Of a stretch of 64,000 nt of DNA, positions 25,501-33,751 are shown piece after piece. Source of the stretch: Streptomyces griseoviridis (GTDB lineage Bacteria; Actinomycetota; Actinomycetes; Streptomycetales; Streptomycetaceae); assembly GCF_005222485.1 (NCBI RefSeq), contig NZ_CP029078.1:6387501-6451500 (forward strand). Reading direction: 5' to 3'. Each line of letters begins with the position of its first letter. The stretch's first letter is position 1. The notes under the pieces were generated by a model. It had not been told where the DNA came from, made no database searches, and saw only the letters and a program-made list of their open reading frames with translations. The position numbers and the translations under genes are program-made.

Positions 25501-27517
25501 GGTCGTCCGGCACATGGCCGCACGCCTCGCGCTGCTCGGTCAGGTACGACAGGACGTTCCCCGCGGCCCAGGCGTCGAGGCCCGCCGTCAGCAGCCGCAG
25601 CCTGGCGTCCTCCTCGGGAAGCGAACCCACCTCGCGCAGGAACGCGCCCACCGCGCGGCCCAGCTCCAGCGGACGGCCCAGCTGATCGCCCTTCCAGAAG
25701 GGCAGCCGCCCCGGCACGCCCGGCGCGGGGGAGACGAGGACGCGGTCGCGGGTGATGTCCTCGATGCGCCAGGAACTGGTGCCGAGGGTGAAGACGTCAC
25801 CGACGCGCGACTCGTAGACCATCTCCTCGTCCAGCTCGCCGACCCGGCCGCCGCCCTTCTTCGGGTCGGAACCGGCCAGGAACACACCGAAGAGGCCGCG
25901 GTCCGGGATGGTGCCCCCGGAGGTGACGGCCAGCCGCTGCGCCCCCGGGCGGCCGGTGACCGTGCCGGTGACCCGGTCCCACACCACGCGCGGGCGCAGC
26001 TCGGCGAACGCGTCCGACGGGTAGCGGCCCGCCAGCATGTCGAGGACCGCCGTGAACGCCGACTCCGGCAGCGACGCGAAAGGGGCCGCGCGGCGGACCG
26101 TGGCGAGCAGGTCGTCGACCTGCCAGGTGTCCAGGGCCGTCATCGCGACCAACTGCTGCGCGAGGACATCCAGCGGGTTGGCGGGCACCCGCAGGGACTC
26201 GATGGAGCCGGTGCGCATCCGCTCGGTGACCACCGCCGCCTGCACCAGGTCGCCCCGGTACTTAGGGAAGACGACGCCCGTCGAGACCGCGCCCACCTGG
26301 TGGCCCGCGCGGCCGACCCGCTGGAGACCCGAGGCCACCGAAGGTGGCGACTCGACCTGGATCACCAGGTCCACCGCGCCCATGTCGATGCCCAGTTCGA
26401 GGCTCGAGGTGGCGACCACGGCGGGCAGCCGGCCCGCCTTGAGGTCCTCCTCGACCAGGGAACGCTGCTCCTTGGAGACCGAGCCGTGGTGGGCGCGCGC
26501 GATGACCTGCGGCGCGCCCTGGGCCGCGCCCGAGCCGCCCATCAGCTCGGCCGGTGAGTGGTGCTCGTCAAGGGACTCGCCGGTGGCCCGCTCGTACGCG
26601 ATCTCGTTGAGCCGGTTGCACAGGCGCTCGGCGAGGCGCCGGGAGTTCGCGAAGACGATCGTGGAGCGGTGCGACTGGACCAGATCGGTGATGCGCTCCT
26701 CGACGTGCGGCCAGATCGACGGGCGTTCCGCCGCGCCCGAGTCGTCGGTGGCGGGGGAGCCGCCCAGCTCGCCCAGATCCTCCACCGGGACGACGACGGA
26801 GAGGTCGAACTCCTTGCCCGACTCGGGCTGCACGATCTCCACCTTGCCGCGCGGCGAGAGGTAGCGGGCCACCTCGTCCACCGGGCGGACCGTCGCCGAG
26901 AGGCCGATGCGGCGGGCCGGCCGGGGCAACAGCTCGTCCAGGCGTTCGAGGGAGAGTGCCAGATGGGCGCCGCGCTTGGTGCCCGCGACCGCGTGCACCT
27001 CGTCCAGGATCACCGTGTCGATGCCCGTCAGCGCGTCCCGGGTGGCGGACGTGAGCATCAGGAACAGGGACTCAGGAGTGGTGATCAGGATGTCCGGGGG
27101 GCGGCTGGACAGGGCCCGGCGCTCGGCGGCCGGGGTGTCGCCCGACCGGATGCCGACCTTGATCTCGGGCTCGGGCAGACCCAGCCGCGCGGACTCCTGG
27201 CGGATGCCGGTGAGCGGGCTGCGGAGGTTGCGCTCCACGTCGACCGCGAGGGCCTTGAGCGGGGAGACGTACAGGACCCGGCACCGCTTCCTCGGATCGG
27301 CGGGCGCGGGTGTGGAGGCCAGCTGGTCGAGGGCGGCGAGGAAGGCGGCGAGGGTCTTGCCCGAGCCGGTGGGGGCGACCACCAGGACGTCAGAACCCTG
27401 CTGGATGGCCTGCCAGGCGCCCGCCTGGGCGGCGGTGGGCGCGGAGAAGGCGCCCGTGAACCAGCCTCGGGTGGCGGGGGAGAATCCGGCTAGGGGCCGG
27501 TGCGCGGCGCTGACCAT
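22586..27517 (-). CDS. lhr: Lhr-family ATP-dependent DNA helicase
   Basis: About 1643 residues, the long bacterial Lhr. The superfamily 2 core has Walker A APTGSGKT (Lys54), DEVH box (VILDEVHAV), SATVRP, and motif VI-type QRVGRAGHQ, followed by the Lhr core and long C-terminal extension. It unwinds DNA and RNA:DNA hybrids. Near residues 1440-1530 there is a Pro/Thr/Ser linker with TPTS and GYSGYAGYSGYSGG repeats that is not typical. The ATG at 27517 is favoured over the GTG at 27532 because a RecA-NDp promoter ends 6 nt before it. Mycobacterial lhr is known to be DNA-damage inducible, which agrees with the promoter. Confidence 0.93.
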   Translation of the reverse strand: MVSAAHRPLAGFSPATRGWFTGAFSAPTAAQAGAWQAIQQGSDVLVVAPTGSGKTLAAFLAALDQLASTPAPADPRKRCRVLYVSPLKALAVDVERNLRSPLTGIRQESARLGLPEPEIKVGIRSGDTPAAERRALSSRPPDILITTPESLFLMLTSATRDALTGIDTVILDEVHAVAGTKRGAHLALSLERLDELLPRPARRIGLSATVRPVDEVARYLSPRGKVEIVQPESGKEFDLSVVVPVEDLGELGGSPATDDSGAAERPSIWPHVEERITDLVQSHRSTIVFANSRRLAERLCNRLNEIAYERATGESLDEHHSPAELMGGSGAAQGAPQVIARAHHGSVSKEQRSLVEEDLKAGRLPAVVATSSLELGIDMGAVDLVIQVESPPSVASGLQRVGRAGHQVGAVSTGVVFPKYRGDLVQAAVVTERMRTGSIESLRVPANPLDVLAQQLVAMTALDTWQVDDLLATVRRAAPFASLPESAFTAVLDMLAGRYPSDAFAELRPRVVWDRVTGTVTGRPGAQRLAVTSGGTIPDRGLFGVFLAGSDPKKGGGRVGELDEEMVYESRVGDVFTLGTSSWRIEDITRDRVLVSPAPGVPGRLPFWKGDQLGRPLELGRAVGAFLREVGSLPEEDARLRLLTAGLDAWAAGNVLSYLTEQREACGHVPDDRTIVVERFRDELGDWRVVVHSPFGAQVHAPWALALSARLAERYGMDAQVMHADDGIVLRLPDADLMSLDLLDHERTEQAGTSSRTSAAGPDDDAPIGAQDVVFDKGDVDQIVTDQVGGSALFASRFRECAARALLLPRRSPGKRTPLWQQRQRASQLLQVASEFGSFPIVLEAVRECLQDVFDVPGLVELMGDLESRRVRLVEVTTQEPSPFARSLLFGYVAQFLYEGDSPLAERRAAALSLDSHLLAELLGQAELRELLDAEVLAELERELQWRTEDRRVKDAEGVADLLRMLGPLTDAELADRGAEPEWARELASARRAIQVRIGGTDHWAAIEDAGRLRDALGTALPVGVPEAFTEPVKDPLGDLLARYARTHGPFTSAAVAARFGLGTAVTEGGLQRLTAAGRVVQGEFHPAGIGQEWCDATVLRRLRRRSLAALRHELEPVPPPALAQFLPQWQHIGTGHTLRGTDGLVRALEQLQGASVPASALEKLVLPSRVANYSQAMLDELTAAGEVVWAGAGSLPGKDGWISLYLADAAPVLLPAPHPLELTALHQSVLDTLAGGYGLFFRQIADQVRATTHPAATDPQLADTIWDLAWSGRLTNDTLTPMRALLGSGRTAGSTAHRAKRNVPRGRYGSLTAAARPASRGGPPPVAGRWSLLPPREGDPTVRAHAVARTLLDRHGVVTRGAVAAEGIEGGFSATYRVLSAFEDSGQARRGYVVEGLGAAQFAMDGAVDRLRAVANARDRGAPLPPQPPVDTFTPPHPATPTNLTTPATPPTTFTFPPLSPTDPPTTTPTNGTPTSSTPTSPTPTSGTSSASGYSGYAGYSGYSGGRRAPTPDSRALVLAAADPANAYGAALPWPDPPPGATHKAGRKAGSLVVLVDGELTLYMERGGKTLLAWPTDPAGTATDDPRLQSAAEALATAARAGSLGTVTVERVNGTSALTSPLGALLEGKGFIATPRGLRLRA
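22985..23235. repeat. Low-complexity repeats in the 3' part of lhr
   Basis: 9-bp repeats (CCCGAGTAA-type, 23000-23042) and G/T-rich repeats of GGGGGTG type encode the Gly-Tyr-Ser and Pro/Thr-rich linker of Lhr on the minus strand. Confidence 0.75.
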
Positions 27518-27523
27518 GCGTCC

Positions 27524-27546
27524 ATCCTGCACCCGACCACTGACAA
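27524..27546 (-). promoter_or_regulatory. RecA-NDp (PafBC-type) promoter of lhr
   Basis: On the minus strand: TTGTCAGTGGT, 6 bp, then CAGGAT, followed by 6 nt and the ATG of lhr. The literature consensus for LexA-independent actinobacterial DNA-damage promoters is TTGTCAGTGGC-N6-TAGggT. The -35 half matches 10 of 11. The spacing predicts a leaderless transcript. Confidence 0.8.
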
Positions 27547-27612
27547 CCGCTCCGACCTGCGGGTTCGTCGGCGGGTGCGGGGCTGCGCGCGGGCCTGGCG
27601 GACAATGGGCGC

Positions 27613-28452
27613 ATGGCTGGATCCGGTGAGGTGGCGCGGCACTGGCGGTACGCCGACCTGCCCGGCGTCGATCTGCTGCGGGCCCGCTACGTACGCAAGA
27701 CGTTCGTGCGGCACACCCACGAGAACTTCGTCATCGCCGCCATCGCCGACGGCGTCGAGGTCTTCCACCACGGCGGCGCCGACCAGCACGCGGGCGCAGG
27801 CGCGCTCGCCCTCGTCAACCCCGACACCCCGCACACCGGGCGGGCCGGCGTGCCGGAGGGGTGGCGGTACGGGGCGCTCTACCCCTCGCCCGAGGTGGTC
27901 GCGGAGATAGCCGCCGAGACGACGTCCATACGGGGCACCCCCGCCTTCGTCGCGCCGGTGGTCGACGACCCCCGCACGGTGGCCCTCGTGCACCGGGTGC
28001 TGCGGGCCGCCGACGAGGGCGACGCGCTGGCCGCCGACACCCTCCTACGGGTGGCGGTCACCCGGCTGCTGCGGGTGAACGGCGGGACGCTGCCGCGGCG
28101 GGAGGTGAGGACCGCGGGAGCCGTCGCGGCGGCTCGGGCCCGCGCGCTCCTGGAGGAGCGGATGGCCGCGCCGCCCACCCTCGACGCGCTCGCCCGCGAC
28201 CTGGGCACCAGCCCGTTCGCGCTGCTGCGGGCCTTCAGGGACGCGTACGGGATGCCCCCGCACACCTGGCTCACGGACGCGCGCGTGAAGCGCGCCAGAC
28301 GGCTGCTCGACGGGGGCGCCGCACCCGCCGAGGCCGCGACCGCCGTCGGCTTCGTCGATCAGCCGCACCTCAACCGGCACTTCAGCCGGATCGTCGGCGT
28401 ACCGCCGGGCGCCTACCGGCGGGAGCGCAAGAACGTACAAGACAGCATCTGA
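27613..28452 (+). CDS. AraC-family transcriptional regulator
   Basis: 279 residues. An N-terminal cupin-type ligand domain (about 15-110; HTHENFVIAAIADG, then NPDTPHTG) is followed by two AraC helix-turn-helix motifs (about 180-275; LARDLGTSPFALLRAFRDAYGMPPHTWL and AATAVGFVDQPHLNRHFSRIVGVPPGAYR). azlC and azlD follow immediately on the same strand, so the regulator probably senses amino acids and controls their export. GACAAT lies 6 nt before the ATG with no ribosome site, so the transcript may be leaderless. Confidence 0.93.
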   Translation: MAGSGEVARHWRYADLPGVDLLRARYVRKTFVRHTHENFVIAAIADGVEVFHHGGADQHAGAGALALVNPDTPHTGRAGVPEGWRYGALYPSPEVVAEIAAETTSIRGTPAFVAPVVDDPRTVALVHRVLRAADEGDALAADTLLRVAVTRLLRVNGGTLPRREVRTAGAVAAARARALLEERMAAPPTLDALARDLGTSPFALLRAFRDAYGMPPHTWLTDARVKRARRLLDGGAAPAEAATAVGFVDQPHLNRHFSRIVGVPPGAYRRERKNVQDSI

Positions 28453-28475
28453 CCGAAGCCCTTAACGTCCGTGAC

Positions 28476-29219
28476 GTGGAAATACAGACAGTGGTCATGG
28501 ACGCGGACACGGCCGAGCGGAAATCGGACGGCGCCGTCGTCCGCGACGCCCTCGGCGTCGGAGTGGCGGTGGGGCTGTCCGGCTTCGCCTTCGGAGTGAC
28601 GGCGGCCGGTGCCGGACTCACGGTGGCGCAGACCTGCGCCCTGAGCCTGCTGGTGTTCACCGGGGCGTCGCAGTTCGCCCTGGTGGGGGCGCTGGCCGCC
28701 GGAGGGAATCCGCTCACGGCCGCCGCCGGGGCGTTCTTCCTCGGCGTACGGAACGCGTTCTACGGGCTGCGCCTGTCCCAGATGCTCGCCCTCCCGCGCG
28801 CGGTGCGGCCGTTCGCCGCCCAGTGGGTGATCGACGAGACGACCGCCGTCGCGCTGGCGCAGCCCACCCGGCGCGCCACCCGGATCGGCTTCACCGTCAC
28901 GGGCGTGACCGTCTACGCGCTGTGGAACCTGACCACCTTCCTGGGCGCGCTCGGCGCCGACGCCGTCGGCGACACCCGCAGGTGGGGCCTGGACGCCGCC
29001 GGACCCGCCGTCTTCCTCGCCCTGCTCGCGCCCATGCTGCGGTCGACGACCGAACGCGCCGTCGCCGGGCTCGCCGTCGTCCTCGGGCTCGGACTGCTGC
29101 CCGTGCTGCCCGCCGGGGTGCCCGTCCTGGTGGCCTCGCTCGCCGCGCCCGCCGTCCTGTGGGCGCGCGGCCGACGCCGGGGCACGCCGTCCGAGGCCGC
29201 CGAGGGAGAGACGCGATGA
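28476..29219 (+). CDS. azlC: AzlC-family branched-chain amino acid exporter, large subunit
   Basis: About 247 residues with several membrane segments. The family block is present: GFAFGVTAAGAGLTVAQT, SLLVFTGASQFALVGALAAGG, FFLGVRNAFYGL. AzlC with AzlD exports branched-chain amino acids. TAACGT (28463-28468) ends 7 nt before GTG 28476, suggesting a leaderless start; the ATG at 28497 is the alternative and gives 240 residues. The stop overlaps azlD by 4 nt. Confidence 0.9.
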   Translation: MEIQTVVMDADTAERKSDGAVVRDALGVGVAVGLSGFAFGVTAAGAGLTVAQTCALSLLVFTGASQFALVGALAAGGNPLTAAAGAFFLGVRNAFYGLRLSQMLALPRAVRPFAAQWVIDETTAVALAQPTRRATRIGFTVTGVTVYALWNLTTFLGALGADAVGDTRRWGLDAAGPAVFLALLAPMLRSTTERAVAGLAVVLGLGLLPVLPAGVPVLVASLAAPAVLWARGRRRGTPSEAAEGETR

Positions 29220-29524
29220 ACATCTGGATCGCGATCGGCGTCACCGCCGTCGGCTGCTACCTCGTCAAGGTCGTCGGACTGCTGGTGCCCGCGGGAGCCC
29301 TGGAACGACCGCTGGTGAAGCGGCTCGCCGCGCTGCTGCCGGTCGCCCTGCTGGCCGCGCTCACCGCCCAGCAGACCTTCGCCGACGGACACGCGCTCGT
29401 GCTCGACGCGCGGGCCGCCGGGGTCGCGGCCGCCGCGGTGGCGCTGCTGCTGCGGGCGCCGTTCCTGGTCGTCGTGGGCGCGGCCGTGGTCGTGACGGCG
29501 GGGGTGCGGGCCCTCACCGGGTGA
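29216..29524 (+). CDS. azlD: AzlD-family exporter, small subunit
   Basis: 102 residues and about four membrane segments (IWIAIGVTAVGCYLVKVVG, LLPVALLAALTAQQTF and two at the C-terminus). It is the small partner of AzlC. The ATG overlaps the azlC stop (ATGA), so the two are translationally coupled. It ends 16 bp from the convergent gene at 29541. Confidence 0.9.
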   Translation: MNIWIAIGVTAVGCYLVKVVGLLVPAGALERPLVKRLAALLPVALLAALTAQQTFADGHALVLDARAAGVAAAAVALLLRAPFLVVVGAAVVVTAGVRALTG

Positions 29525-29540
29525 CGCCCGCCCGGCGCTC

Positions 29541-30485
29541 TCAGGCGACGGCGCGGCCGTGCGCCCTGAGCGTGCGCAGCGCCTCGATCGTCACCATGGG
29601 GCGTGCTTCGAGGGCCGGCCCCTGCGCCCACTGGCGCCAGCGGATCGGCCAGCCGCCGTCGTCCTGCTGCGCGTCCGCGAGGAAGTCGAGGGAGCGGTTC
29701 ATCTCGTCGTCCGTGAACCACGCGCGCGCCAGCGAGCCGGGCGTCCTCGCGAAGTCGTGCGGGAAGTGGTGCTCGCCCGGGGCGTAGCCCGGAGCGACCG
29801 GGAAGGCGTCGAGACGGTCCGGGTCCAGGGCGGCGAGCCGCTTCTCGCGCACCAGGCGGCCCAGCCGGTCGGCCGCCGCCTCCGCGCGCGGGCGGTCGGG
29901 CGCGGAGTCCAGGAAGGCGACGGCGGCCTCGACCTCGTAAGGATGCGACGTCCGCAGGGAGCCGATCGCCTGCCAGCAGAAGTCCGTGGCCCGGAACAGC
30001 CAGGCGTGCCACACCTCGTTGCGGTGCAGCAGCCCCACCACAGGGCCGGTGGCGAGCAGGTCGCTCGGCGGGTCGTCCACGACCGGGACGAACGGCGCCG
30101 CCGGATAGCCGCGCTGGCTGGGACTGATCGCGGGCAGCGCGCCGTCCGCCGTCGAGACCGACGTCAGATAGCGGCACACCCGCTCCACCCGGCGGCCGCC
30201 GCAGCGCCCGACGGAGTCCAGGACGCCCAGCGCGTGAGCGGTGTGCAGCGGCTGGCTGACCGGGCCGCGCAGATCCGGTTCGAGGGCGTGCCCGTACCCG
30301 CCGTCCTCGTTGCGGTAGGCGTCCAGCGCGGTCTCCACCGGGTCGGCGCCGCCGCCCAGGAAGTGGTGGGCGAAGCGGCGCTGCTCCAGCACGCGCGCGG
30401 TGAGCCACACGAAGTGCTCGGCACGCGCGAGCGGCGAGCACGGCTGGGGCGTGGTCGGAAGGGGGGAGGCTCCGGTTGCGGACAT
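29541..30485 (-). CDS. Alpha/alpha-toroid (prenyltransferase/squalene-cyclase-like) hypothetical protein
   Basis: 314 residues with the fold signature of terpene cyclase-type toroids: repeated helical units with AYRNEDGGYGHALEPDL near 55-70 and a QW-like DAQQDDGGWPIRWRQW near 275-290. The DxDD motif of true cyclases is not seen, so an enzyme activity should not be assumed. It lies alone between convergent azlD and divergent DUF3046. The ATG start is the first possible one. Confidence 0.8.
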   Translation of the reverse strand: MSATGASPLPTTPQPCSPLARAEHFVWLTARVLEQRRFAHHFLGGGADPVETALDAYRNEDGGYGHALEPDLRGPVSQPLHTAHALGVLDSVGRCGGRRVERVCRYLTSVSTADGALPAISPSQRGYPAAPFVPVVDDPPSDLLATGPVVGLLHRNEVWHAWLFRATDFCWQAIGSLRTSHPYEVEAAVAFLDSAPDRPRAEAAADRLGRLVREKRLAALDPDRLDAFPVAPGYAPGEHHFPHDFARTPGSLARAWFTDDEMNRSLDFLADAQQDDGGWPIRWRQWAQGPALEARPMVTIEALRTLRAHGRAVA

Positions 30486-30565
30486 GGGTCAGACCGTAGG
30501 GCGGAAAGCGGTACCGGCGCGGGGTACCGGCACGGGCCCACTCTCAGGAGCGGGATACTGGGGTC

Positions 30566-30760
30566 ATGCGGTTGACGGTCTTCTGGCAGCGGATGGCGGA
30601 TCACTTCGGTCCGGGATACGCCGACACCTTCGCGCGCGATCACGTGATGACGGAGCTGGGCGGGCGCACGGTCCAGGAGGCGCTGGACTCCGGCTGGGAC
30701 ACCAAGGACGTGTGGCGCGTGGTCTGCACGGTGATGAACGTTCCGGGCGAGCGGCGCTGA
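30566..30760 (+). CDS. DUF3046 family small protein
   Basis: 64 residues that match the DUF3046 family of actinobacteria end to end (MRLTVFWQRMADHFGPGYA, DVWRVVCTVMNVPGERR). The family is usually found close to recA-recX, as here; its function is unknown. GATACT (30554-30559) lies 6 nt before the ATG and there is no ribosome site, so it is probably leaderless. Confidence 0.9.
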   Translation: MRLTVFWQRMADHFGPGYADTFARDHVMTELGGRTVQEALDSGWDTKDVWRVVCTVMNVPGERR

Positions 30761-30791
30761 GAGGTCACGAAGTGCGGGAGACCGTGGCCGA

Positions 30792-30814
30792 TTGTCAGTG
30801 GCGTGGGCGAGACT
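30792..30814 (+). promoter_or_regulatory. RecA-NDp (PafBC-type) promoter of the AI-2E transporter gene
   Basis: TTGTCAGTGGC (30792-30802, full match to the consensus), 6 bp, then GAGACT (30809-30814), then 6 nt to GTG 30821. It is the same geometry as the lhr promoter, so this transporter should be induced by DNA damage and made from a leaderless mRNA. Confidence 0.8.
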
Positions 30815-30820
30815 TGCACC

Positions 30821-32203
30821 GTGGCACCCACTGACGAGACCGGGCAGCTCGCCCCGCACACGGCACCGTCCGGCCCGACCCCGCCCGAGCGGCCCCCCGC
30901 CGACGGCGCGGCCGGCGCACCGGCCGCGCGCATGCCGCGCTGGCTGCCGCGCGCCCTGGTGCTCGCGCTCTCCCTCTACGCCGTGTTCCAGCTGGGCAGT
31001 TGGGCCTTCCACCAGCTCACCGGGCTGCTGATCAACATCCTCATCGCGTTCTTCCTGGCGCTCGCCGTGGAACCCGCGGTGAGCTGGATGGCCTCGCGAG
31101 GGTTGCGCCGGGGGCTGGCCACCGCGCTCGTCTTCCTCGCCGTGATGATCGCCACAGCCGGGTTCGTCACCCTGCTCGGGTCGATGCTCGCGGGCCAGAT
31201 CATCAAAATAGTCGAGGACTTCCCCGACTACCTCGACTCCGTCATCAACTGGATCAACGGCCACTTCCACACCGAGCTGCGGCGGGTCGACGTCCAGGAG
31301 GGGCTGCTGCGCTCCGACTGGCTGCGCACCTACGTGCAGAACAGCGCCACCGGTGTCCTGGACGTCTCCACACAGGTCCTCGGGGGTCTCTTCCAGCTCC
31401 TGACGATCGCCCTGTTCTCGTTCTACTTCGCCGCTGACGGACCGCGCCTGCGCCGCACGATCTGCTCCGTGCTGCCGCCCGCGCGCCAGACCGAGGTGCT
31501 GCGCGCCTGGGAGATCGCCGTCAACAAGACGGGCGGCTACATATACTCGCGCGGCCTGATGGCGCTGATCTCCGGCATCGCGCACTACGTCCTGCTGGAG
31601 GCCCTGGGCGTGCCCTACGCGCCCGTGCTCGCCGTGTGGGTGGGGCTGGTCTCGCAGTTCATCCCGACCATCGGCACGTATCTGGCGGGCGCGCTGCCGA
31701 TGCTGATCGCCTTCACCGTCGATCCCTGGTACGCGCTGTGGGTGCTGATCTTCGTCGTGGTCTACCAGCAGTTCGAGAACTACATGCTCCAGCCGAAGCT
31801 GACCTCGCGGACCGTCGACATCCACCCGGCTGTCGCCTTCGGCTCGGTCATCGTCGGCACCGCGCTCCTCGGCGCGGTCGGCGCGCTGATCGCCATCCCG
31901 GCGGTCGCCACGCTCCAGGCGTTCCTGGGCGCGTACGTGAAGCGGTACGCGGTCACCGACGACCCCCGCGTCCAGGGCCACCAGCGGGCCCGCGCCCGGC
32001 CGGCGGCCCTCTCGCTCACCACGCGCGCGTGGTGGCCCGGGGTGCGACGGAGACCGGCGGACGGCGCGGCGGGGGCCGGGGCGGCCGACGCCGGGGCGGA
32101 GGCGGGCAGGACGGAGCCGAGCGGTCCCGCGGGCGAGGAGCCGACGGTGCCGGGGGAGACCGGTGGCGGTTCCGTGAGCCGTTCCGGCGGCGGGGCCTCC
32201 TGA
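30821..32203 (+). CDS. AI-2E family transporter (PerM/TqsA type)
   Basis: About 460 residues with eight predicted membrane segments between about 45 and 375. Family blocks are present: LLINILIAFFLALAVEPAVSWM, SQFIPTIGTYLAGALPM, YQQFENYMLQPKL and AVGALIAIPAVATLQAF. Homologues have been linked to quorum-signal export or Na+/H+ antiport; the substrate here is unknown. The C-terminus is a long charged disordered tail. The GTG at 30821 is preferred because it sits 6 nt after the RecA-NDp -10. The GTG at 30803 lies inside that promoter's spacer and so cannot be on the same transcript. Confidence 0.9.
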   Translation: MAPTDETGQLAPHTAPSGPTPPERPPADGAAGAPAARMPRWLPRALVLALSLYAVFQLGSWAFHQLTGLLINILIAFFLALAVEPAVSWMASRGLRRGLATALVFLAVMIATAGFVTLLGSMLAGQIIKIVEDFPDYLDSVINWINGHFHTELRRVDVQEGLLRSDWLRTYVQNSATGVLDVSTQVLGGLFQLLTIALFSFYFAADGPRLRRTICSVLPPARQTEVLRAWEIAVNKTGGYIYSRGLMALISGIAHYVLLEALGVPYAPVLAVWVGLVSQFIPTIGTYLAGALPMLIAFTVDPWYALWVLIFVVVYQQFENYMLQPKLTSRTVDIHPAVAFGSVIVGTALLGAVGALIAIPAVATLQAFLGAYVKRYAVTDDPRVQGHQRARARPAALSLTTRAWWPGVRRRPADGAAGAGAADAGAEAGRTEPSGPAGEEPTVPGETGGGSVSRSGGGAS

Positions 32204-32427
32204 CCGTCCGGCGCGGCGGCGGCCACAGGCGGCCGTGATGATCGCCTGGCGGGACTGCCACAGCCACGGGGTGGCGATGATCGCCTGGCGCGACTGTCAC
32301 CGGCGGTTGCGATGATCGCTGGTGCTGGTGCTGGTGCTGGTGCTGGTGCTGGTGCCGGTGCTGGTGCCGGTGTGTGAAGTGCTGATCGAGGAGCCGGACC
32401 GATGGTGTCGGGGTGCGCGTGGTGCGC
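32204..32427. repeat. Direct repeats and GGTGCT hexanucleotide array upstream of recA
   Basis: Three copies of GATGATCGC(C)TGG begin at 32237, 32276 and 32311, the first two extended to GATGATCGCCTGGCG. They run into about nine copies of the hexamer GGTGCT/GGTGCC (about 32319-32371). No gene is seen. The region separates the AI-2E gene from the recA promoters. Confidence 0.75.
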
Positions 32428-32457
32428 TTGACACGTAAATCGAACATCCATTCTTAT
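32428..32457 (+). promoter_or_regulatory. recA distal promoter with LexA-type SOS box
   Basis: TTGACA (32428-32433) and TCTTAT (32452-32457) with an 18-bp spacer. The box GAACATCCATTC (32442-32453) resembles the Gram-positive LexA (Cheo) box and lies between and over the promoter elements, so LexA binding would block polymerase. The predicted start near 32464 leaves a leader of about 165 nt. Confidence 0.7.
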
Positions 32458-32563
32458 GGAAGCTCCGGCGAAGCTCTCGACACGGATTCCGACGGCGACT
32501 TCGACACGGTTTCGGTGGAGATGTGCCTAAGTTATCCACAGGCCGGAAGGGCGTCGGGGCGCA

Positions 32564-32586
32564 TTGTCAGTGGCAGGCGTTAGCGT
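32564..32586 (+). promoter_or_regulatory. recA proximal RecA-NDp (PafBC-type) promoter
   Basis: TTGTCAGTGGC (32564-32574), 6 bp, TAGCGT (32581-32586): a complete match to the -35 consensus and nearly complete to the -10. Transcription should start at about 32593-32594, where an in-frame GTG (32594) lies 12 codons before the usual recA ATG. Confidence 0.9.
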
Positions 32587-32629
32587 CTTTGACGTGAAGC
32601 GATCGACTCAAGCAAACCGGGTGGAACCC

Positions 32630-33748
32630 ATGGCAGGAACCGACCGCGAGAAGGCGCTGGACGCCGCACTCGCACAGATCGAACGGCAATTCGGCAAGGG
32701 CGCGGTGATGCGCCTCGGCGAGCGGCCGAACGAGCCCATCGAAGTCATCCCCACCGGGTCGACCGCACTCGACGTCGCCCTCGGCGTCGGCGGCCTGCCG
32801 CGCGGCCGGGTGGTGGAGGTGTACGGACCGGAGTCCTCCGGTAAGACGACCCTGACCCTGCACGCCGTGGCGAACGCGCAGAAGGCCGGCGGCCAGGTCG
32901 CGTTCGTGGACGCGGAGCACGCCCTCGACCCCGAGTACGCGAAGAAGCTCGGCGTCGACATCGACAACCTGATCCTCTCCCAGCCCGACAACGGCGAGCA
33001 GGCCCTGGAGATCGTGGACATGCTGGTCCGCTCCGGCGCCCTCGACCTCATCGTCATCGACTCCGTCGCCGCGCTCGTCCCGCGCGCGGAGATCGAGGGC
33101 GAGATGGGCGACAGCCACGTCGGTCTCCAGGCCCGGCTGATGAGCCAGGCGCTGCGGAAGATCACCAGTGCGCTCAACCAGTCCAAGACCACCGCGATCT
33201 TCATCAACCAGCTCCGCGAGAAGATCGGCGTGATGTTCGGCTCCCCGGAGACCACGACCGGTGGCCGGGCGCTGAAGTTCTACGCCTCGGTGCGGCTCGA
33301 CATCCGCCGCATCGAGACCCTCAAGGACGGCACCGACGCGGTCGGCAACCGCACCCGCGTCAAGGTCGTCAAGAACAAGGTCGCGCCGCCCTTCAAGCAG
33401 GCCGAGTTCGACATCCTCTACGGCCAGGGCATCAGCCGCGAGGGCGGCCTGATCGACATGGGCGTGGAGAACGGCTTCGTCCGCAAGGCCGGCGCCTGGT
33501 ACACGTACGAGGGCGACCAGCTCGGCCAGGGCAAGGAGAACGCGCGCAACTTCCTGAAGGACAACCCCGACCTGGCCAACGAGATCGAGAAGAAGATCAA
33601 GGAGAAGCTGGGCGTCGGCGTACGTCCCGAGGAGCCGACCGCCGAGCCCGGCGCGGACGCGGCCGTCTCCGCCGCCGACGACGCGAAGGTGCCCGCCCCC
33701 GCGGCCACCAAGGCGACGAAGGCCAAGGCCCCGGCGGCCAAGAGCTGA
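32630..33748 (+). CDS. recA: Recombinase RecA
   Basis: A 372-residue RecA, the strand-exchange protein and LexA co-protease. It has Walker A GPESSGKT (Lys72), MAW-type [26 protein letters not shown], loop L2 and [19 protein letters not shown]. The C-terminal tail is Ala/Lys-rich as in other Streptomyces. The ATG at 32630 fits the family start ([17 protein letters not shown]) and follows GGTGGA. It has two damage-inducible promoters, one LexA-type and one PafBC-type. recX starts 3 nt after the stop, forming an operon. Confidence 0.98.
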   Translation: MAGTDREKALDAALAQIERQFGKGAVMRLGERPNEPIEVIPTGSTALDVALGVGGLPRGRVVEVYGPESSGKTTLTLHAVANAQKAGGQVAFVDAEHALDPEYAKKLGVDIDNLILSQPDNGEQALEIVDMLVRSGALDLIVIDSVAALVPRAEIEGEMGDSHVGLQARLMSQALRKITSALNQSKTTAIFINQLREKIGVMFGSPETTTGGRALKFYASVRLDIRRIETLKDGTDAVGNRTRVKVVKNKVAPPFKQAEFDILYGQGISREGGLIDMGVENGFVRKAGAWYTYEGDQLGQGKENARNFLKDNPDLANEIEKKIKEKLGVGVRPEEPTAEPGADAAVSAADDAKVPAPAATKATKAKAPAAKS

Positions 33749-33751
33749 CCC

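Noticed and set aside
30803..30820. GTG at 30803 as the start of the AI-2E transporter gene
   Set aside because: It lies in the spacer of the RecA-NDp promoter, upstream of the predicted transcription start; GTG 30821 fits better.
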